Source: Bacteroidales bacterium
Lineage (GTDB): Bacteria > Bacteroidota > Bacteroidia > Bacteroidales > F082
Length of the DNA stretch: 64,000 bases
Direction: 5' to 3'
Assembly (NCBI GenBank): GCA_015493525.1
Contig: WGCY01000010.1
Span: 1-64,000 of the forward strand
The notes beneath the pieces were generated by a model. The model was not told the origin of the DNA. It saw only the letters and a list, made by a program, of their open reading frames with translations, and searched no databases. The position numbers and the translations under genes are program-made. Positions 26,577 to 35,728 of the stretch are shown here, piece by piece; the first letter of the stretch is position 1; the number at the start of each line of letters is the position of its first letter.

Positions 26577-27386
26577 TTATTTTTTTAATTGTTTAGCCAC
26601 TAAATCCATGAAAGCAATGGAAGTATCTTCCATGTCGCTTACCAAACTGTCAATTTTTGAGATAATGTAGTTGTAGAAAACCTGCAGGATAACAGCTACA
26701 ATCAGACCAAATACAGTTGTCAGCAAAGCTACTTTAATACCACCGGCAACAACTGCAGGGCTGATATCACCGGCTGCGGCAATGTCATTAAATGCCTGGA
26801 TCATCCCGATAACTGTTCCCATAAATCCCAACATAGGGGCCAGGGCAATAAACAGGGAAACCCAACTTACGCCGCTTTCCAGCCTTCCGGTAACAACGCT
26901 GCCATAGGCAATGATGGATTTCTCCACATCTTCCAGCCCGTTGTCGTAACGGTTAAGGCCTTCCGCAAAAATAGCAGCAACAGGTCCCCGTGTATTACGG
27001 CAAATTTCTTTGGCACCTTCCACATCGTTATTGTTAAATGCTTCTTCCACGCTTTTTAGCAATTTTTTGGAATTGATAGAAGCAAGGCTCAGGTAAAGGA
27101 TACGTTCGATGACGATGGCCAAACCAAAAATAAGAGTTAACAAAATAACCCCCATAAATCCGGGACCACCCTGGATAAACTCTTCTTTCAACACCTGGTG
27201 AAACGATTTTGGCTGTGTGGTTGCGGCAGGAGTAGTTGCGGCAACGGCAGTTGTGTCTTTGGCAGTCGAATCATTTTTGACTACTGTTGTGGTATCATTT
27301 GCTGCGGCATCCTGGGCATACACAAAATTTGAAAGCCCTATGGTCAGCAGGGCAGCAATTGAAATAAATGCAATAAATTTTTTCAT
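26577..27386 (-). CDS. exbB: ExbB/TolQ/MotA family proton-channel protein
   Basis: 269 residues. Unusual N-terminus: a signal peptide-like segment (MKKFIAFISIAALLTIGLS) and a ~35-residue Thr/Ala/Asp-rich linker precede the three channel helices. Channel landmarks: GFMGVILLTLIFGLAIVIER, then SLFIALAPMLGFMGTVIGM and VALLTTVFGLIVAVILQ. With ExbD it uses the proton gradient to energise TonB. First gene of the operon. Confidence 0.93.
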   Translation of the reverse strand: MKKFIAFISIAALLTIGLSNFVYAQDAAANDTTTVVKNDSTAKDTTAVAATTPAATTQPKSFHQVLKEEFIQGGPGFMGVILLTLIFGLAIVIERILYLSLASINSKKLLKSVEEAFNNNDVEGAKEICRNTRGPVAAIFAEGLNRYDNGLEDVEKSIIAYGSVVTGRLESGVSWVSLFIALAPMLGFMGTVIGMIQAFNDIAAAGDISPAVVAGGIKVALLTTVFGLIVAVILQVFYNYIISKIDSLVSDMEDTSIAFMDLVAKQLKK

Positions 27387-27440
27387 GATTGATAAAAATT
27401 GATTAAAACGATTTTACATTTTCTGAAATAAAAGCGGTTA

Positions 27441-27448
27441 CAAAAATA
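27441..27448 (-). promoter_or_regulatory. -7 element TATTTTTG of the Exb operon
   Basis: It lies 54 bases before the exbB ATG and 53 bases beyond the tRNA 3' end. Confidence 0.4.
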
Positions 27449-27501
27449 TAAATTAAATTGATTAAGAACTATTTTTTAGTTAATTATTCATTCTTTCTTT
27501 G

Positions 27502-27589
27502 CGGAGAGGGCGGGATTCGAACCCGCGATACCCTTTAGGGGTATATACGCTTTCCAGGCGTACCTCTTAAGCCACTCGAGCACCTCTCC
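27502..27589 (-). tRNA. tRNA-Ser(GGA)
   Basis: The 88-base minus-strand sequence folds as a class II tRNA. Acceptor arms GGAGAGG and CCTCTCC pair fully with discriminator G. The anticodon arm ACGCCTGGAAAGCGT gives anticodon GGA. There is a long variable arm (TATACCCCTAAAGGGTA) and the T-loop GGTTCGAATCC. CCA is not encoded. Confidence 0.97.
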
Positions 27590-27601
27590 TTTTACGGACG
27601 C

Positions 27602-27609
27602 CAAAAGTA
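27602..27609 (-). promoter_or_regulatory. -7 element TACTTTTG of tRNA-Ser
   Basis: It ends 12 bases before the tRNA 5' end, the distance expected for a tRNA promoter with a very short 5' leader. Confidence 0.55.
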
Positions 27610-27620
27610 TAAAAATATTC

Positions 27621-28658
27621 TTAATGTACAGTGATTTCCCCTCTTAAGGACAAATTCATAATGGCTCTAAATTTTTCAGGTGGCAGTTTCTCCCCCAAAA
27701 GATACATAATTTTGGTCAGTGCAGCTTCTGTTGTCATGTCTTCTCCGCTGATAACACCCATTGTTTTCAACTTTAAAGAGGTGTCATATTTTCCCTGCTC
27801 CACGGCACCGGCAGCACATTGTGTAATATTGACGATATGCAGACCCCGCCCAATTGCCCGCTCTATGGTATCCAAAAACCAATCTTCCGTCAGCGCATTG
27901 CCCGACCCAAAAGTTTCCAAAACCACCGCCTGCAATCCGGGTAAGCCGAGTATGCCTTCCATAACCTCTTTCGTGATGCCCGGGAATAATTTTAAAATTG
28001 TTACCCTGTTGTCCATATTTTTATGGACTTTCAATTTTTTGAAATTGGGTTTCAAAATGTGGTGCCTGTTATATTTAATGTAAACACCCACATCGGCAAG
28101 TACAGGGAAATTAGGCGATACGAACGCATTGAAGTTCTCGGCATTGTATTTAATGGTACGGTTGGCACGCGTCAGCTGGTTCTCAAAATAGATGCAGACT
28201 TCCGGGATGAGCGGGGTATCGTCTTCGGTAGCGGCTGCCAGCTCTATGGCGGTGATGAAATTCTCCCGGCCATCCGTACGCAAAACGCCCAACGGCAACT
28301 GTGAGCCGGTGAAAACAACCGGTTTGTTCAGGTTCTCCAGCATAAAACTTAATGCCGATGCCGTGTAAGCCATGGTATCGGAGCCATGCAACACCACAAA
28401 TCCATCAAATGCTTCATAATTTTCTTCAATAATTTCGGCCAGCTTAATCCAATGCGCGGGAGACATATCGCTGGAATCAATAATGGGCTTAAAGCAACGA
28501 AACTCCAGATGGTAATGAAACCGTTTTAGCTCCGGAATCTGGTCGTAAATACCTTCAAAGTTAAACGGCCGCAGCGAACCTGTTTCCGGGTTTTTTATCA
28601 TCCCGATGGTCCCTCCGGTATAAATTATAAGCAGGCTGATTTCGTTTTCCATGTTCAT
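27621..28658 (-). CDS. ansA: Type I (cytosolic) L-asparaginase
   Basis: 345 residues. Both catalytic threonines are in place: IYTGGTIGMIK near residue 15 and HGSDTMAYTASALSFML near residue 95. GRGLHIVNITQCAAGAVEQG belongs to the C-terminal domain. No signal peptide, so it acts in the cytosol converting Asn to Asp and ammonia. The start may be Met3 (28652). It begins 3 bases after the tatD stop, so the two are cotranscribed. Paralogous to GatD at 42-43 kb but lacks the GatD N-terminal domain. Confidence 0.94.
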   Translation of the reverse strand: MNMENEISLLIIYTGGTIGMIKNPETGSLRPFNFEGIYDQIPELKRFHYHLEFRCFKPIIDSSDMSPAHWIKLAEIIEENYEAFDGFVVLHGSDTMAYTASALSFMLENLNKPVVFTGSQLPLGVLRTDGRENFITAIELAAATEDDTPLIPEVCIYFENQLTRANRTIKYNAENFNAFVSPNFPVLADVGVYIKYNRHHILKPNFKKLKVHKNMDNRVTILKLFPGITKEVMEGILGLPGLQAVVLETFGSGNALTEDWFLDTIERAIGRGLHIVNITQCAAGAVEQGKYDTSLKLKTMGVISGEDMTTEAALTKIMYLLGEKLPPEKFRAIMNLSLRGEITVH

Positions 28659-28661
28659 ATT

Positions 28662-29432
28662 TTATTTCTTTAAAAAAAGATTTTCAGCTGTTCGGCTGGT
28701 GGTTTCCGCGACTGTTTCCAGTGAGACTTTTTTTGTCCCGGCTACTTTTTCTGCTATGTGGAAGAGATAGGCACTTTGGTTTCGCTTTCCCCGAAAGGGT
28801 GCCGGTGCCAGGTAAGGGGCATCGGTTTCCAGTACCAGGGCCTCCAATGGCAGTTGGGCGACCACCTCTGCCAGTCCGCTGTTTTTAAAAGTAACTATCC
28901 CGCCGATGCCCATTTTAAAGCCAACATCCATGATTTGCTTTGCTTCATCTATGGTACCGGTAAAACAATGAAAGGCACCTGTCAACTCATCGGTAAGCTC
29001 TTCTTTTACAATTTGATACGTCGATTCAAAGGCATTGCGTGTGTGAATGGAAACAGCCAGTTGGTATTTTTTTGCCCATTGTAATTGGCGGCGAAAAGCC
29101 TCTTTTTGCTGTTCTTCAAAGGTATTGTCCCAATACAAATCCATACCAATTTCGCCCACACCATAATAATCTCCGGCTGACAATTCCATTTCCACAAGGG
29201 CAAGTTCCGCTTCAAAATTTTCTTTCACGGAAGTGGGATGCAGCCCCATCAGGGGAAAGCAATGTGCCGGAAAAGCGGTAGCCATGGCTTTCATATCTTT
29301 TATTGTGGTACTGTCAATATTGGGCAGGAACAGGCGTTCCACAGAATTTTCCAGTGCATTTTCAACAACCTGCCGGCGATCGTCTGCAAAATCGTCGAGG
29401 TAAAGATGCGTATGTGTGTCTGTCAGGGTCAT
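28662..29432 (-). CDS. TatD family metal-dependent hydrolase
   Basis: 256 residues, TIM-barrel hydrolase. Metal ligands: DTHTHLYLDDF, GEIGMDLYWD, SIHTRNA, FHCFTGTID and ETDAPYLAPAP. TatD proteins act as 3'-5' DNases in repair or apoptosis-like DNA degradation. A -7-like sequence (29437-29444) lies only 4 bases before the ATG, so it is doubtful as a promoter. Cotranscribed with ansA. Confidence 0.93.
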   Translation of the reverse strand: MTLTDTHTHLYLDDFADDRRQVVENALENSVERLFLPNIDSTTIKDMKAMATAFPAHCFPLMGLHPTSVKENFEAELALVEMELSAGDYYGVGEIGMDLYWDNTFEEQQKEAFRRQLQWAKKYQLAVSIHTRNAFESTYQIVKEELTDELTGAFHCFTGTIDEAKQIMDVGFKMGIGGIVTFKNSGLAEVVAQLPLEALVLETDAPYLAPAPFRGKRNQSAYLFHIAEKVAGTKKVSLETVAETTSRTAENLFLKK

Positions 29433-29469
29433 GCGGCAAAAATAGCGGAAAAAAGGCGAAACAGGGAAG

Positions 29470-29682
29470 CTATTCTTTCGGTGTGGATTCTTCCCGCATA
29501 TCTTTCAACACGGCATTCACCTCCTCTTCGGTTTTGTACAGGACGGTTTTGCAGATACCAATGAGTTCGGCAGCACGTTTTACTTTTGCTGAGAGTTCAT
29601 CCAACGAAATATCTTCGTTTTCAATTTCCACAATAATGTTTTCCAATTCCTCAATGGCCCCTGAATAACTTTGCTTTTCCAT
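29470..29682 (-). CDS. xseB: Exodeoxyribonuclease VII small subunit
   Basis: 70 residues: SYSGAIEELENIIVEIENEDISLDEL is the XseB signature, followed by the helical AELIGICKTVLYKTEEEVNAV. It binds the large subunit and supports processive single-strand exonuclease activity. It starts 5 bases after the xseA stop. Confidence 0.95.
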   Translation of the reverse strand: MEKQSYSGAIEELENIIVEIENEDISLDELSAKVKRAAELIGICKTVLYKTEEEVNAVLKDMREESTPKE

Positions 29683-29687
29683 GATTT

Positions 29688-31082
29688 TTAATCTTTGTCG
29701 TTTTTCTCAATAATACTTTCAATTTCCCCATCGTATAACCTGGTGATCATTTTCTGGCCGGGGACAGCTTTTTTGGCCGTCCGCAACACTTTCCCATCCA
29801 CCAGGGAGATGCTGTAACCTTTTTTCAGCACGTTTTCCGGTTTCATGAGGTTAATTTTACCCTCAGACAGTTTAACCCGGCCCTTTGCTTTTTGTAAGTG
29901 CTGTTCCGCATAAAGGCCCAACAATTTCTGCACATTCTCCAGCTTCTGCCTTTCCTGTTGTACTTTCCGGATGGGATGATATTTCAGGTGCAGGGCAACA
30001 TTTGCCAGCTGTTCATTTGCCTTACTCAACATCCCCGATTCAGACTGCTCCAATCTTTTTACAAGGTAAACCCACTGGCTTTTATAGCGGTCGAACAAGT
30101 TGTGTGCATGGACAGAAAACATTTTTACCTGTTGCGAAAAACTTTGTTTTTCCGCCATCAGCATTTCCCGGGCATACCGTGTTATTTTAACCTCTGCACC
30201 TTCAAGCCTTACGGCGAAATTATGAAACTGCTGAATCAGAAAATGGCCCGCTTCCGTAGGTGTAATTTTGTTGGCGAAAGCCACCATTTGTACCACTGTG
30301 AGGTTGGTGGAATGGCCGATGCCCGTTATCACCGGAAGCGGACAAAGGGCCACGGCTTTGGCAAGTTGGTAATTGTCATAAGCGTTTAGCCCCACATCTC
30401 CGCCACCGCCGCGAATAATGGCAACCACGTCAAATTCACCGCTGCGGGAAGCAATGGCATTCAATTGCGCAGAGAGGGAACGGACAGCTCCATCGCCCTG
30501 CAAAAGTGCCGGAAAAAGGGAAAGCGAGAAATGATAATGAAAGCTGTTTTTCTCCAACACATTTTTGAAATCGCTGTACCCTTTGCTGGTTTCCACCGAA
30601 ATAACGGCTATACGCTTAGGCAAAAGGGGCAAAACCTGTTTTTTGTTTTTGTCCCAAAGCCCTTCCTCTTGTAACCTGTTAATCGTCAGCTGTTTCTCCC
30701 GTGCCATTTCACCCAGCGTAAACGAGGGTTCCACATCCAGAATATTCAATGAAAGGCCATAATGTTCGTGGTAGTTCACTTTTGCCAGAAACAGTATTTT
30801 AAGTCCGTCTTTTAATGGCCCTCCGGTAACTGTTTTGAATTTTTTGTTGATTTTGTTGAAATTTCCCGCCCAGATATTGGCCCTGATTTGTGCTTTAACC
30901 AGGCCGTTGTGTTTTTCCACCAAATCGGGATAGCAATGGCCGCTCTGGGGGTAGAAATTCAGTTTGGCTATTTCGGCCTTAACCCAGTAATAATCGGGAA
31001 GCGCACGCTGGATGGCCCTTCTGATGCCCAGCGAGATCTCTTGCAGGCTATATACTTTTCTATTATCTGATGTTTCCGGCAT
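29688..31082 (-). CDS. xseA: Exodeoxyribonuclease VII large subunit
   Basis: About 464 residues from the start at 31082 (MPETSDNRKVYSLQEISLGI). A longer ORF begins at 31172 but its first 30 residues look random, and the -7 element at 31099-31106 lies inside it. Order: OB-fold domain (about 1-105: VKAEIAKLNFYPQSGHCYPDL), catalytic domain (about 130-320: VIRGGGGDVGLNAYDN, ITGIGHSTNLTVVQMVA) and long C-terminal coiled coils. It degrades single-stranded DNA to oligonucleotides. Confidence 0.95.
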   Translation of the reverse strand: MPETSDNRKVYSLQEISLGIRRAIQRALPDYYWVKAEIAKLNFYPQSGHCYPDLVEKHNGLVKAQIRANIWAGNFNKINKKFKTVTGGPLKDGLKILFLAKVNYHEHYGLSLNILDVEPSFTLGEMAREKQLTINRLQEEGLWDKNKKQVLPLLPKRIAVISVETSKGYSDFKNVLEKNSFHYHFSLSLFPALLQGDGAVRSLSAQLNAIASRSGEFDVVAIIRGGGGDVGLNAYDNYQLAKAVALCPLPVITGIGHSTNLTVVQMVAFANKITPTEAGHFLIQQFHNFAVRLEGAEVKITRYAREMLMAEKQSFSQQVKMFSVHAHNLFDRYKSQWVYLVKRLEQSESGMLSKANEQLANVALHLKYHPIRKVQQERQKLENVQKLLGLYAEQHLQKAKGRVKLSEGKINLMKPENVLKKGYSISLVDGKVLRTAKKAVPGQKMITRLYDGEIESIIEKNDKD

Positions 31083-31098
31083 ATGGATTAATGTTTTG

Positions 31099-31106
31099 CA
31101 AAGGTA
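31099..31106 (-). promoter_or_regulatory. -7 element TACCTTTG of xseA-xseB
   Basis: It ends 16 bases before the ATG at 31082 and fixes the start choice for xseA. Confidence 0.55.
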
Positions 31107-31207
31107 AGACGAAAACACACATCTCTTTCGCCATCTTCGGCAAGTCTGTTTTAGAATTTTTAAGAATTCCATCCACCGGATTGGAACAACATTTGTTCAA
31201 ACATGAT

Positions 31208-31215
31208 TACCTTTG
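31208..31215 (+). promoter_or_regulatory. -7 element TACCTTTG of the mannoside block
   Basis: It ends 33 bases before the ATG at 31249. A TTG at 31181-31183 is 24 bases upstream, slightly too far for a canonical -33. Confidence 0.5.
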
Positions 31216-31248
31216 TGAACTATCGTTCCTTTAAATACTGAGAAAATC

Positions 31249-33483
31249 ATGAAAATAGCCATTATCACAACCTATCCGCCGCGCGAATGTGGTATCGCCA
31301 CATTTACGCAGAACCTCATTCGGGTACTTCCCCGGACGACAGAGGGGAAAAAAGAAGACACTTCGGTACTTGTAGTTGCCATGACCGACAAAGAAGGGGC
31401 TTATGTCTATCCTGATATTGTAAAATACAGTATTCGCGAAAGCCATCAAAAAGACTATCTGAAAGCTGCCGATTTCATAAATTATTCGGCAGACATTTGT
31501 ATCCTGCAACACGAATTCGGTATTTTCGGCGGGAAAAACGGCGTTTATATCCTTCCCCTTATCAGCCGGCTGAAAATTCCCTTGATGGTAACTTTTCATA
31601 CAATCCTGAAAAATCCTTCTTTCAGTGAAAAAGCCATCCTCACAGAAATTGGCAAGAAAGCGGATAAAATTGTTGTAATGAGCAAAATAGCCGTTAATTT
31701 TTTGATGGATATTTATCAGGTACCCCGCAGAAAAATAACCGTTATCCTGCATGGATTTCCCGAATTTGACTATGCAAACCACGCACACTACAAGAAAAAG
31801 CTCCATCTTGAAAATAAAATTCCACTTATGACTTTCGGCCTGCTCAGCAGGGGAAAAGGTATTGAAACCGTTATCCGGGCGTTGCCCCTGGTGGTGAAAA
31901 AATTTCCTGACGTGGTTTATATGATTGTCGGGAAAACACATCCCGGGGTAGTAAAAGCTTCAGGCGAAGAATACCGCCATTTTCTAAAAAGGCTGGTGCA
32001 TAAAAACAAAGTGGAGAAACAGGTGGTTTTTATTGATAGTTTTCTTGAAGAAGAAGATTTATGTGCCTATCTGTCCGCAACAGACATATACATAACGCCC
32101 TATCCCAATGAGGCACAAATCACAAGCGGGACGCTGTCGTATGCAGTAGGCTCGGGCACTGCCGTTGTTTCCACGCCTTATTGGCATGCTACGGAATTAC
32201 TGGACAAAGGGCGCGGGGTGCTTTTCCCCTTTAATGACCATGAGGAGCTGGCCCGTGTTTTACTACAACTGCTGGAAAACCCTGCAAAAATGAGAACCCT
32301 GCGCCGCCGGGCTTATGCCTACGGACAAAAAAGAACCTGGCCCTTGCAAGGGGAGAAATATCTGAAAACAGCTGAAACTGCCCTGAAGAAATACAGAAGG
32401 CCAAAAGTTTACAAAGACAAATCCATTGATTTGGCTTTGTTGCCTACCCTCGACCTGAGCCACATAAAACGGCTGACAGACTCCACCGGCATTTTACAAC
32501 ATGCACGTTACAACATACCCAATTACCATTTCGGCTACTGCCTCGACGATAACGCCCGTGCCCTGCTGGTCATGAACAGGGTGTACGAAAGGCAAAAAGA
32601 ACCGGAGGCCATCAACCTTATGTCCACTTATCTTTCTTACATCAATTACATGCAAAACCCCGATGGCACTTTCCGCAATTTTCTGGGTTTCGACCACCGG
32701 TTCCTTGACAAAAAAAGCTCCGAAGATGCTTTTGGCCGCACCATGTGGGCCTTGGGCTCCCTGCTGGCCCATGCCCCCAACGATGCCTTTTTTCAAGTGG
32801 CAAACCGGTTGTTTTCCTCCTCAGTCATACACTTTAAACAACTGAAGAGCCTGCGTGGAATCGCTAACACACTTATGGGCATAAAATACTACCTGGCCCG
32901 TTTCCCCTGGGACGAAGAAATGGTAACCACAATGGCAGGGCTCGCCGACAAACTGGTAGATGCTTTCGAAAATGAAAGTGATGCATCGTGGCAATGGTTT
33001 GAGCCTATGCTTACCTACGACAATGGATTATTGCCCGCAGCACTTTTCTGCACTTACGAAAAAACAGAACAGGAAAAATACCTGAAGGTTGCCGGGAGAA
33101 GCTTGTCTTTCCTTGAAAGTATTGTCTTCAAAAGAGATCACATTGCCCTTATTGGAAATGAAGGATGGTACCGAAAAGGAGAAAAACGTGCCCGCTTTTC
33201 GCAACAGCCCATCGATGCCATGGCCATGGTACTCATGTACGAACAAGCCTATCTTTTTTCCAAAAACAAAAAGGATTACCTGCGCAAAATGTTTACCTCT
33301 TTTATGTGGTTTCTTGGCGAAAACGATCTCCGGCTTCCATTGTACGACTACGAAACCAAAGGATGCTGCGATGGCCTGGAAAAAGGAGGCGTAAACCGTA
33401 ACCAGGGAGCTGAAAGCATCCTGAGTTATCTGCTGGCCCATTTGACCGTGTTGGAAGCTTTTGAAAAAGAGAAAATTATTTAA
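31249..33483 (+). CDS. GT4 glycosyltransferase fused to an alpha-helical glycosidase-like domain
   Basis: 744 residues. N-terminal GT-B domain (about 1-385): IAIITTYPPRECGIATFTQNL, ILQHEFGIFGG, VILHGFPEFD, FGLLSRGKGIETVIRA and the donor motif TPYPNEAQITSGTLSYAVGSG. C-terminal ~350 residues have repeated helix pairs with YCLDDNARALLVMN, SEDAFGRTMWALGSLL and QQPIDAMAMVLMYE, in the style of (alpha/alpha)6 barrel glycosidases, but I cannot name the family. No signal peptide, so cytosolic. The GH130 gene follows after 13 bases, implying joint action on a mannose-containing glycan. Confidence 0.88.
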   Translation: MKIAIITTYPPRECGIATFTQNLIRVLPRTTEGKKEDTSVLVVAMTDKEGAYVYPDIVKYSIRESHQKDYLKAADFINYSADICILQHEFGIFGGKNGVYILPLISRLKIPLMVTFHTILKNPSFSEKAILTEIGKKADKIVVMSKIAVNFLMDIYQVPRRKITVILHGFPEFDYANHAHYKKKLHLENKIPLMTFGLLSRGKGIETVIRALPLVVKKFPDVVYMIVGKTHPGVVKASGEEYRHFLKRLVHKNKVEKQVVFIDSFLEEEDLCAYLSATDIYITPYPNEAQITSGTLSYAVGSGTAVVSTPYWHATELLDKGRGVLFPFNDHEELARVLLQLLENPAKMRTLRRRAYAYGQKRTWPLQGEKYLKTAETALKKYRRPKVYKDKSIDLALLPTLDLSHIKRLTDSTGILQHARYNIPNYHFGYCLDDNARALLVMNRVYERQKEPEAINLMSTYLSYINYMQNPDGTFRNFLGFDHRFLDKKSSEDAFGRTMWALGSLLAHAPNDAFFQVANRLFSSSVIHFKQLKSLRGIANTLMGIKYYLARFPWDEEMVTTMAGLADKLVDAFENESDASWQWFEPMLTYDNGLLPAALFCTYEKTEQEKYLKVAGRSLSFLESIVFKRDHIALIGNEGWYRKGEKRARFSQQPIDAMAMVLMYEQAYLFSKNKKDYLRKMFTSFMWFLGENDLRLPLYDYETKGCCDGLEKGGVNRNQGAESILSYLLAHLTVLEAFEKEKII

Positions 33484-33496
33484 AAAACAAATCAAA

Positions 33497-34432
33497 ATGG
33501 AACTTGTAACCCGCTGTCCCAAAAACCCCATCCTGACCAAAGAGGATGTGCCCTATCCCGTGGCTACCGTGCACAATGCTGCGGTGGTAAAATTTGAAGG
33601 GAAATACATCATGGTTTTCCGGTCGCATTTACACAATGGCCGCAGTATTCTCGGTATAGCCGACAGCAATGACGGTATTGATTTTAAGGTAAGGAAAAAG
33701 CCGTTTATGACACCGGAAGACAAAAGCCCTTACCGTGAATATGAATCGTGGAGCATTGAAGATCCCAGGATTACCTTTATGGATGGAGAATACCTCATCA
33801 CATACAGTGCCTATTCGCCCCACGGCATCCGTATCGGGATGGCAAAAACCCGTGATTTTGAAACGGTGGAACGTTTTTCCATGATTACGGAAGCCGATTA
33901 CCGCAATGTGGTCATTTTTCCGGAGAAATTTAACGGACTATATGCCCGCCTCGACCGTCCGCACTCCGAAATAAGCCCTTGGTCTATCTGGATTTCCTAC
34001 TCCCCCGATTTACGCTATTGGGGTGAAGCAAAACGGATTATGGACCCAATGCCCTACCACTGGGACGAAATGAAAATTGGCCCGGGGGCACCGCCCATAA
34101 AAACCGAAAAAGGCTGGCTGAGCATTTATCATGGCGTTTTCCCCACCATGGATGGCAGCGTTTACCGCCTTGGCGTGGCCCTGCACGACCTGCATGACCC
34201 GTCGAAAATCATTGGTGTGGGCGATGACTGGATTCTCCAGCCGGAGGATCCGTGGGAAATTACCGGATACGTGCACAATGTGGTGTTCAGTTGTGCCGCC
34301 GTCCCCGAAACAAACGGCATGGTAAGGCTTTACTGGGGTGGCGCGGATACGGTTATGTGCACGGGAACCGCACAAATAGATGATTTGGTGGAGATGTGCC
34401 TGACAAAAGCGAGAAAAGCAACGAGGGGATAG
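33497..34432 (+). CDS. GH130 family glycoside phosphorylase/hydrolase
   Basis: 311 residues from the start at 33497 (MELVTRCPKNPILTKEDVPYP); an upstream in-frame ATG at 33461 lies inside the previous gene. Five-bladed propeller. The catalytic Asp is in WSIEDPRITFMDG; further GH130 landmarks are KIGPGAPPIKTEKGWLSIYHG and GYVHNVVFSCAA. GH130 enzymes mostly cleave beta-mannosides with phosphate to give mannose-1-phosphate. Linkage specificity (beta-1,2 or beta-1,4) cannot be read from this. Confidence 0.9.
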   Translation: MELVTRCPKNPILTKEDVPYPVATVHNAAVVKFEGKYIMVFRSHLHNGRSILGIADSNDGIDFKVRKKPFMTPEDKSPYREYESWSIEDPRITFMDGEYLITYSAYSPHGIRIGMAKTRDFETVERFSMITEADYRNVVIFPEKFNGLYARLDRPHSEISPWSIWISYSPDLRYWGEAKRIMDPMPYHWDEMKIGPGAPPIKTEKGWLSIYHGVFPTMDGSVYRLGVALHDLHDPSKIIGVGDDWILQPEDPWEITGYVHNVVFSCAAVPETNGMVRLYWGGADTVMCTGTAQIDDLVEMCLTKARKATRG

Positions 34433-34515
34433 GATGTTGGATGTTGGATGTTCGATGTTCGATGTTGGATGTTGGATGTTGGATGTTCGATGTCTGATGT
34501 TCGACGTTTGATGTT
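34432..34515 (+). repeat. Heptanucleotide tandem repeat, 12 copies of SGATGTT-type unit
   Basis: Twelve contiguous 7-base units run from 34432: GGATGTT (x3), CGATGTT (x2), GGATGTT (x3), then CGATGTC, TGATGTT, CGACGTT, TGATGTT. Variation is mainly in the first base and rises toward the right end. The array begins at the last base of the GH130 gene, within its stop codon. An apparent ORF across it (34448-34669) is an artefact of the repeat having length 7. Confidence 0.92.
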
Positions 34516-34699
34516 CGAAATGAAACTGATGGAAAATTTTGATTTTAAAAAAGTGAGGAAGTTAAAAATGAAGTATGCAATTTCCCGAATACTATTTTTT
34601 CTAAAGGTGAAGTTATCTTTTGGCCTTTCGCAACACTATCCGGAGCGAACCCTTAATTCTAATTTCTAAAATCTAAATTCCGATATTAACCTAACAGCC

Positions 34700-35719
34700 A
34701 TGCGAAACATAAAAATAGCCATCCTCTCCCCCGCCTGCTGGCGGACACCCCCGCGAAAATACGGCCCATGGGAACAGGTAGCTTCCAATATTGCCGAAGG
34801 ACTGGTATCGAGAGGTTTTGATGTTACGCTTTTTGCCACGGCAGATTCCCTGACCAATGGAAAATTAGAAGCTGCCTGCGACAAGCCCTATGGCGAACAT
34901 CCGGAAATGGATGCCAAAGTATGTGAATGCCTGCACATTTCTCACTTCATGGAAATGGCACACCAATTCGATGTTTTACACAACAACTACGATTTTCTTC
35001 CGCTGACCTATTCGCATCTCATTAAGCCCCCCATGGTGACCACCATACACGGTTTCTCTTCGCCCAAAATTATTCCGGTTTATAAAAAATACAACCGCAC
35101 AAACTGGTATGTTTCCATTAGCCATTCGGACAGAAGCCCCGAACTGGATTATATAGCCACCGTTTACAACGGCATCAAACCCGAAGATTTCCACTTCCGT
35201 GAAAATTCAGGTAACTACCTCCTCTTTTTCGGGCGTATCCATCCCGAAAAAGGAACTTACGAAAGCATACAGATAGCCCAAAAGGCCGGTATGCAGCTTA
35301 TTATCTCCGGGTTGGTGCAGGATGAACAATATTTTCGCGAAAAAGTAAAACCTTTTATTGACGGAAACCAAATAATATATGTGGGCAATTCGGGGCCGAA
35401 ACAGCGCGATAAGTTGCTGGGCGGTGCTTATGCATTGTTGCATCCCATAAGTTTTGAGGAGCCTTTCGGACTGAGTGTGGCAGAAGCAATGATGTGCGGA
35501 ACGCCTGTGGTGGCTTTCGACCGCGGCTCCATGCCGGAACTGATTAAAAACGGGAAAACAGGTTTTCTTGTTCAAAATACAGAAGAAGCTACAGATGTTT
35601 TGCCCGACATAAAAAACCTCCATCGTGCCGACTGTCGGCAGCATGCCATGGAAAATTTCAGTACCGACAAAATGATAGACGGTTATGTGGAAGTTTACCG
35701 GAAAATTCTTTCAAAATAA
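34700..35719 (+). CDS. GT4 family glycosyltransferase
   Basis: 339 residues, GT-B fold, compact. N-terminal IAILSPACWRTPPRKYGPWE is the acceptor-side loop, VTTIHGFSSP follows, LLFFGRIHPEKGTYESIQIA starts the donor domain and SFEEPFGLSVAEAMMCGTPV contains the EX7E-type donor signature. About 270 bases with the heptamer array separate it from the GH130 gene. It is convergent with the second GH130 gene (9-base gap). Substrate unknown; mannosyl transfer is suggested by neighbours. Confidence 0.9.
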   Translation: MRNIKIAILSPACWRTPPRKYGPWEQVASNIAEGLVSRGFDVTLFATADSLTNGKLEAACDKPYGEHPEMDAKVCECLHISHFMEMAHQFDVLHNNYDFLPLTYSHLIKPPMVTTIHGFSSPKIIPVYKKYNRTNWYVSISHSDRSPELDYIATVYNGIKPEDFHFRENSGNYLLFFGRIHPEKGTYESIQIAQKAGMQLIISGLVQDEQYFREKVKPFIDGNQIIYVGNSGPKQRDKLLGGAYALLHPISFEEPFGLSVAEAMMCGTPVVAFDRGSMPELIKNGKTGFLVQNTEEATDVLPDIKNLHRADCRQHAMENFSTDKMIDGYVEVYRKILSK

Positions 35720-35728
35720 AACGGCCCG

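Noticed and set aside
29437-29444. TATTTTTG as a promoter for tatD
   Set aside because: It ends only 4 bases before the ATG, so the start of transcription would fall inside the coding region; not listed as a promoter.
34448-34669. 73-aa ORF across the heptamer array
   Set aside because: Its first part is translated repeat, the rest is compositionally random, and there is no promoter of its own.
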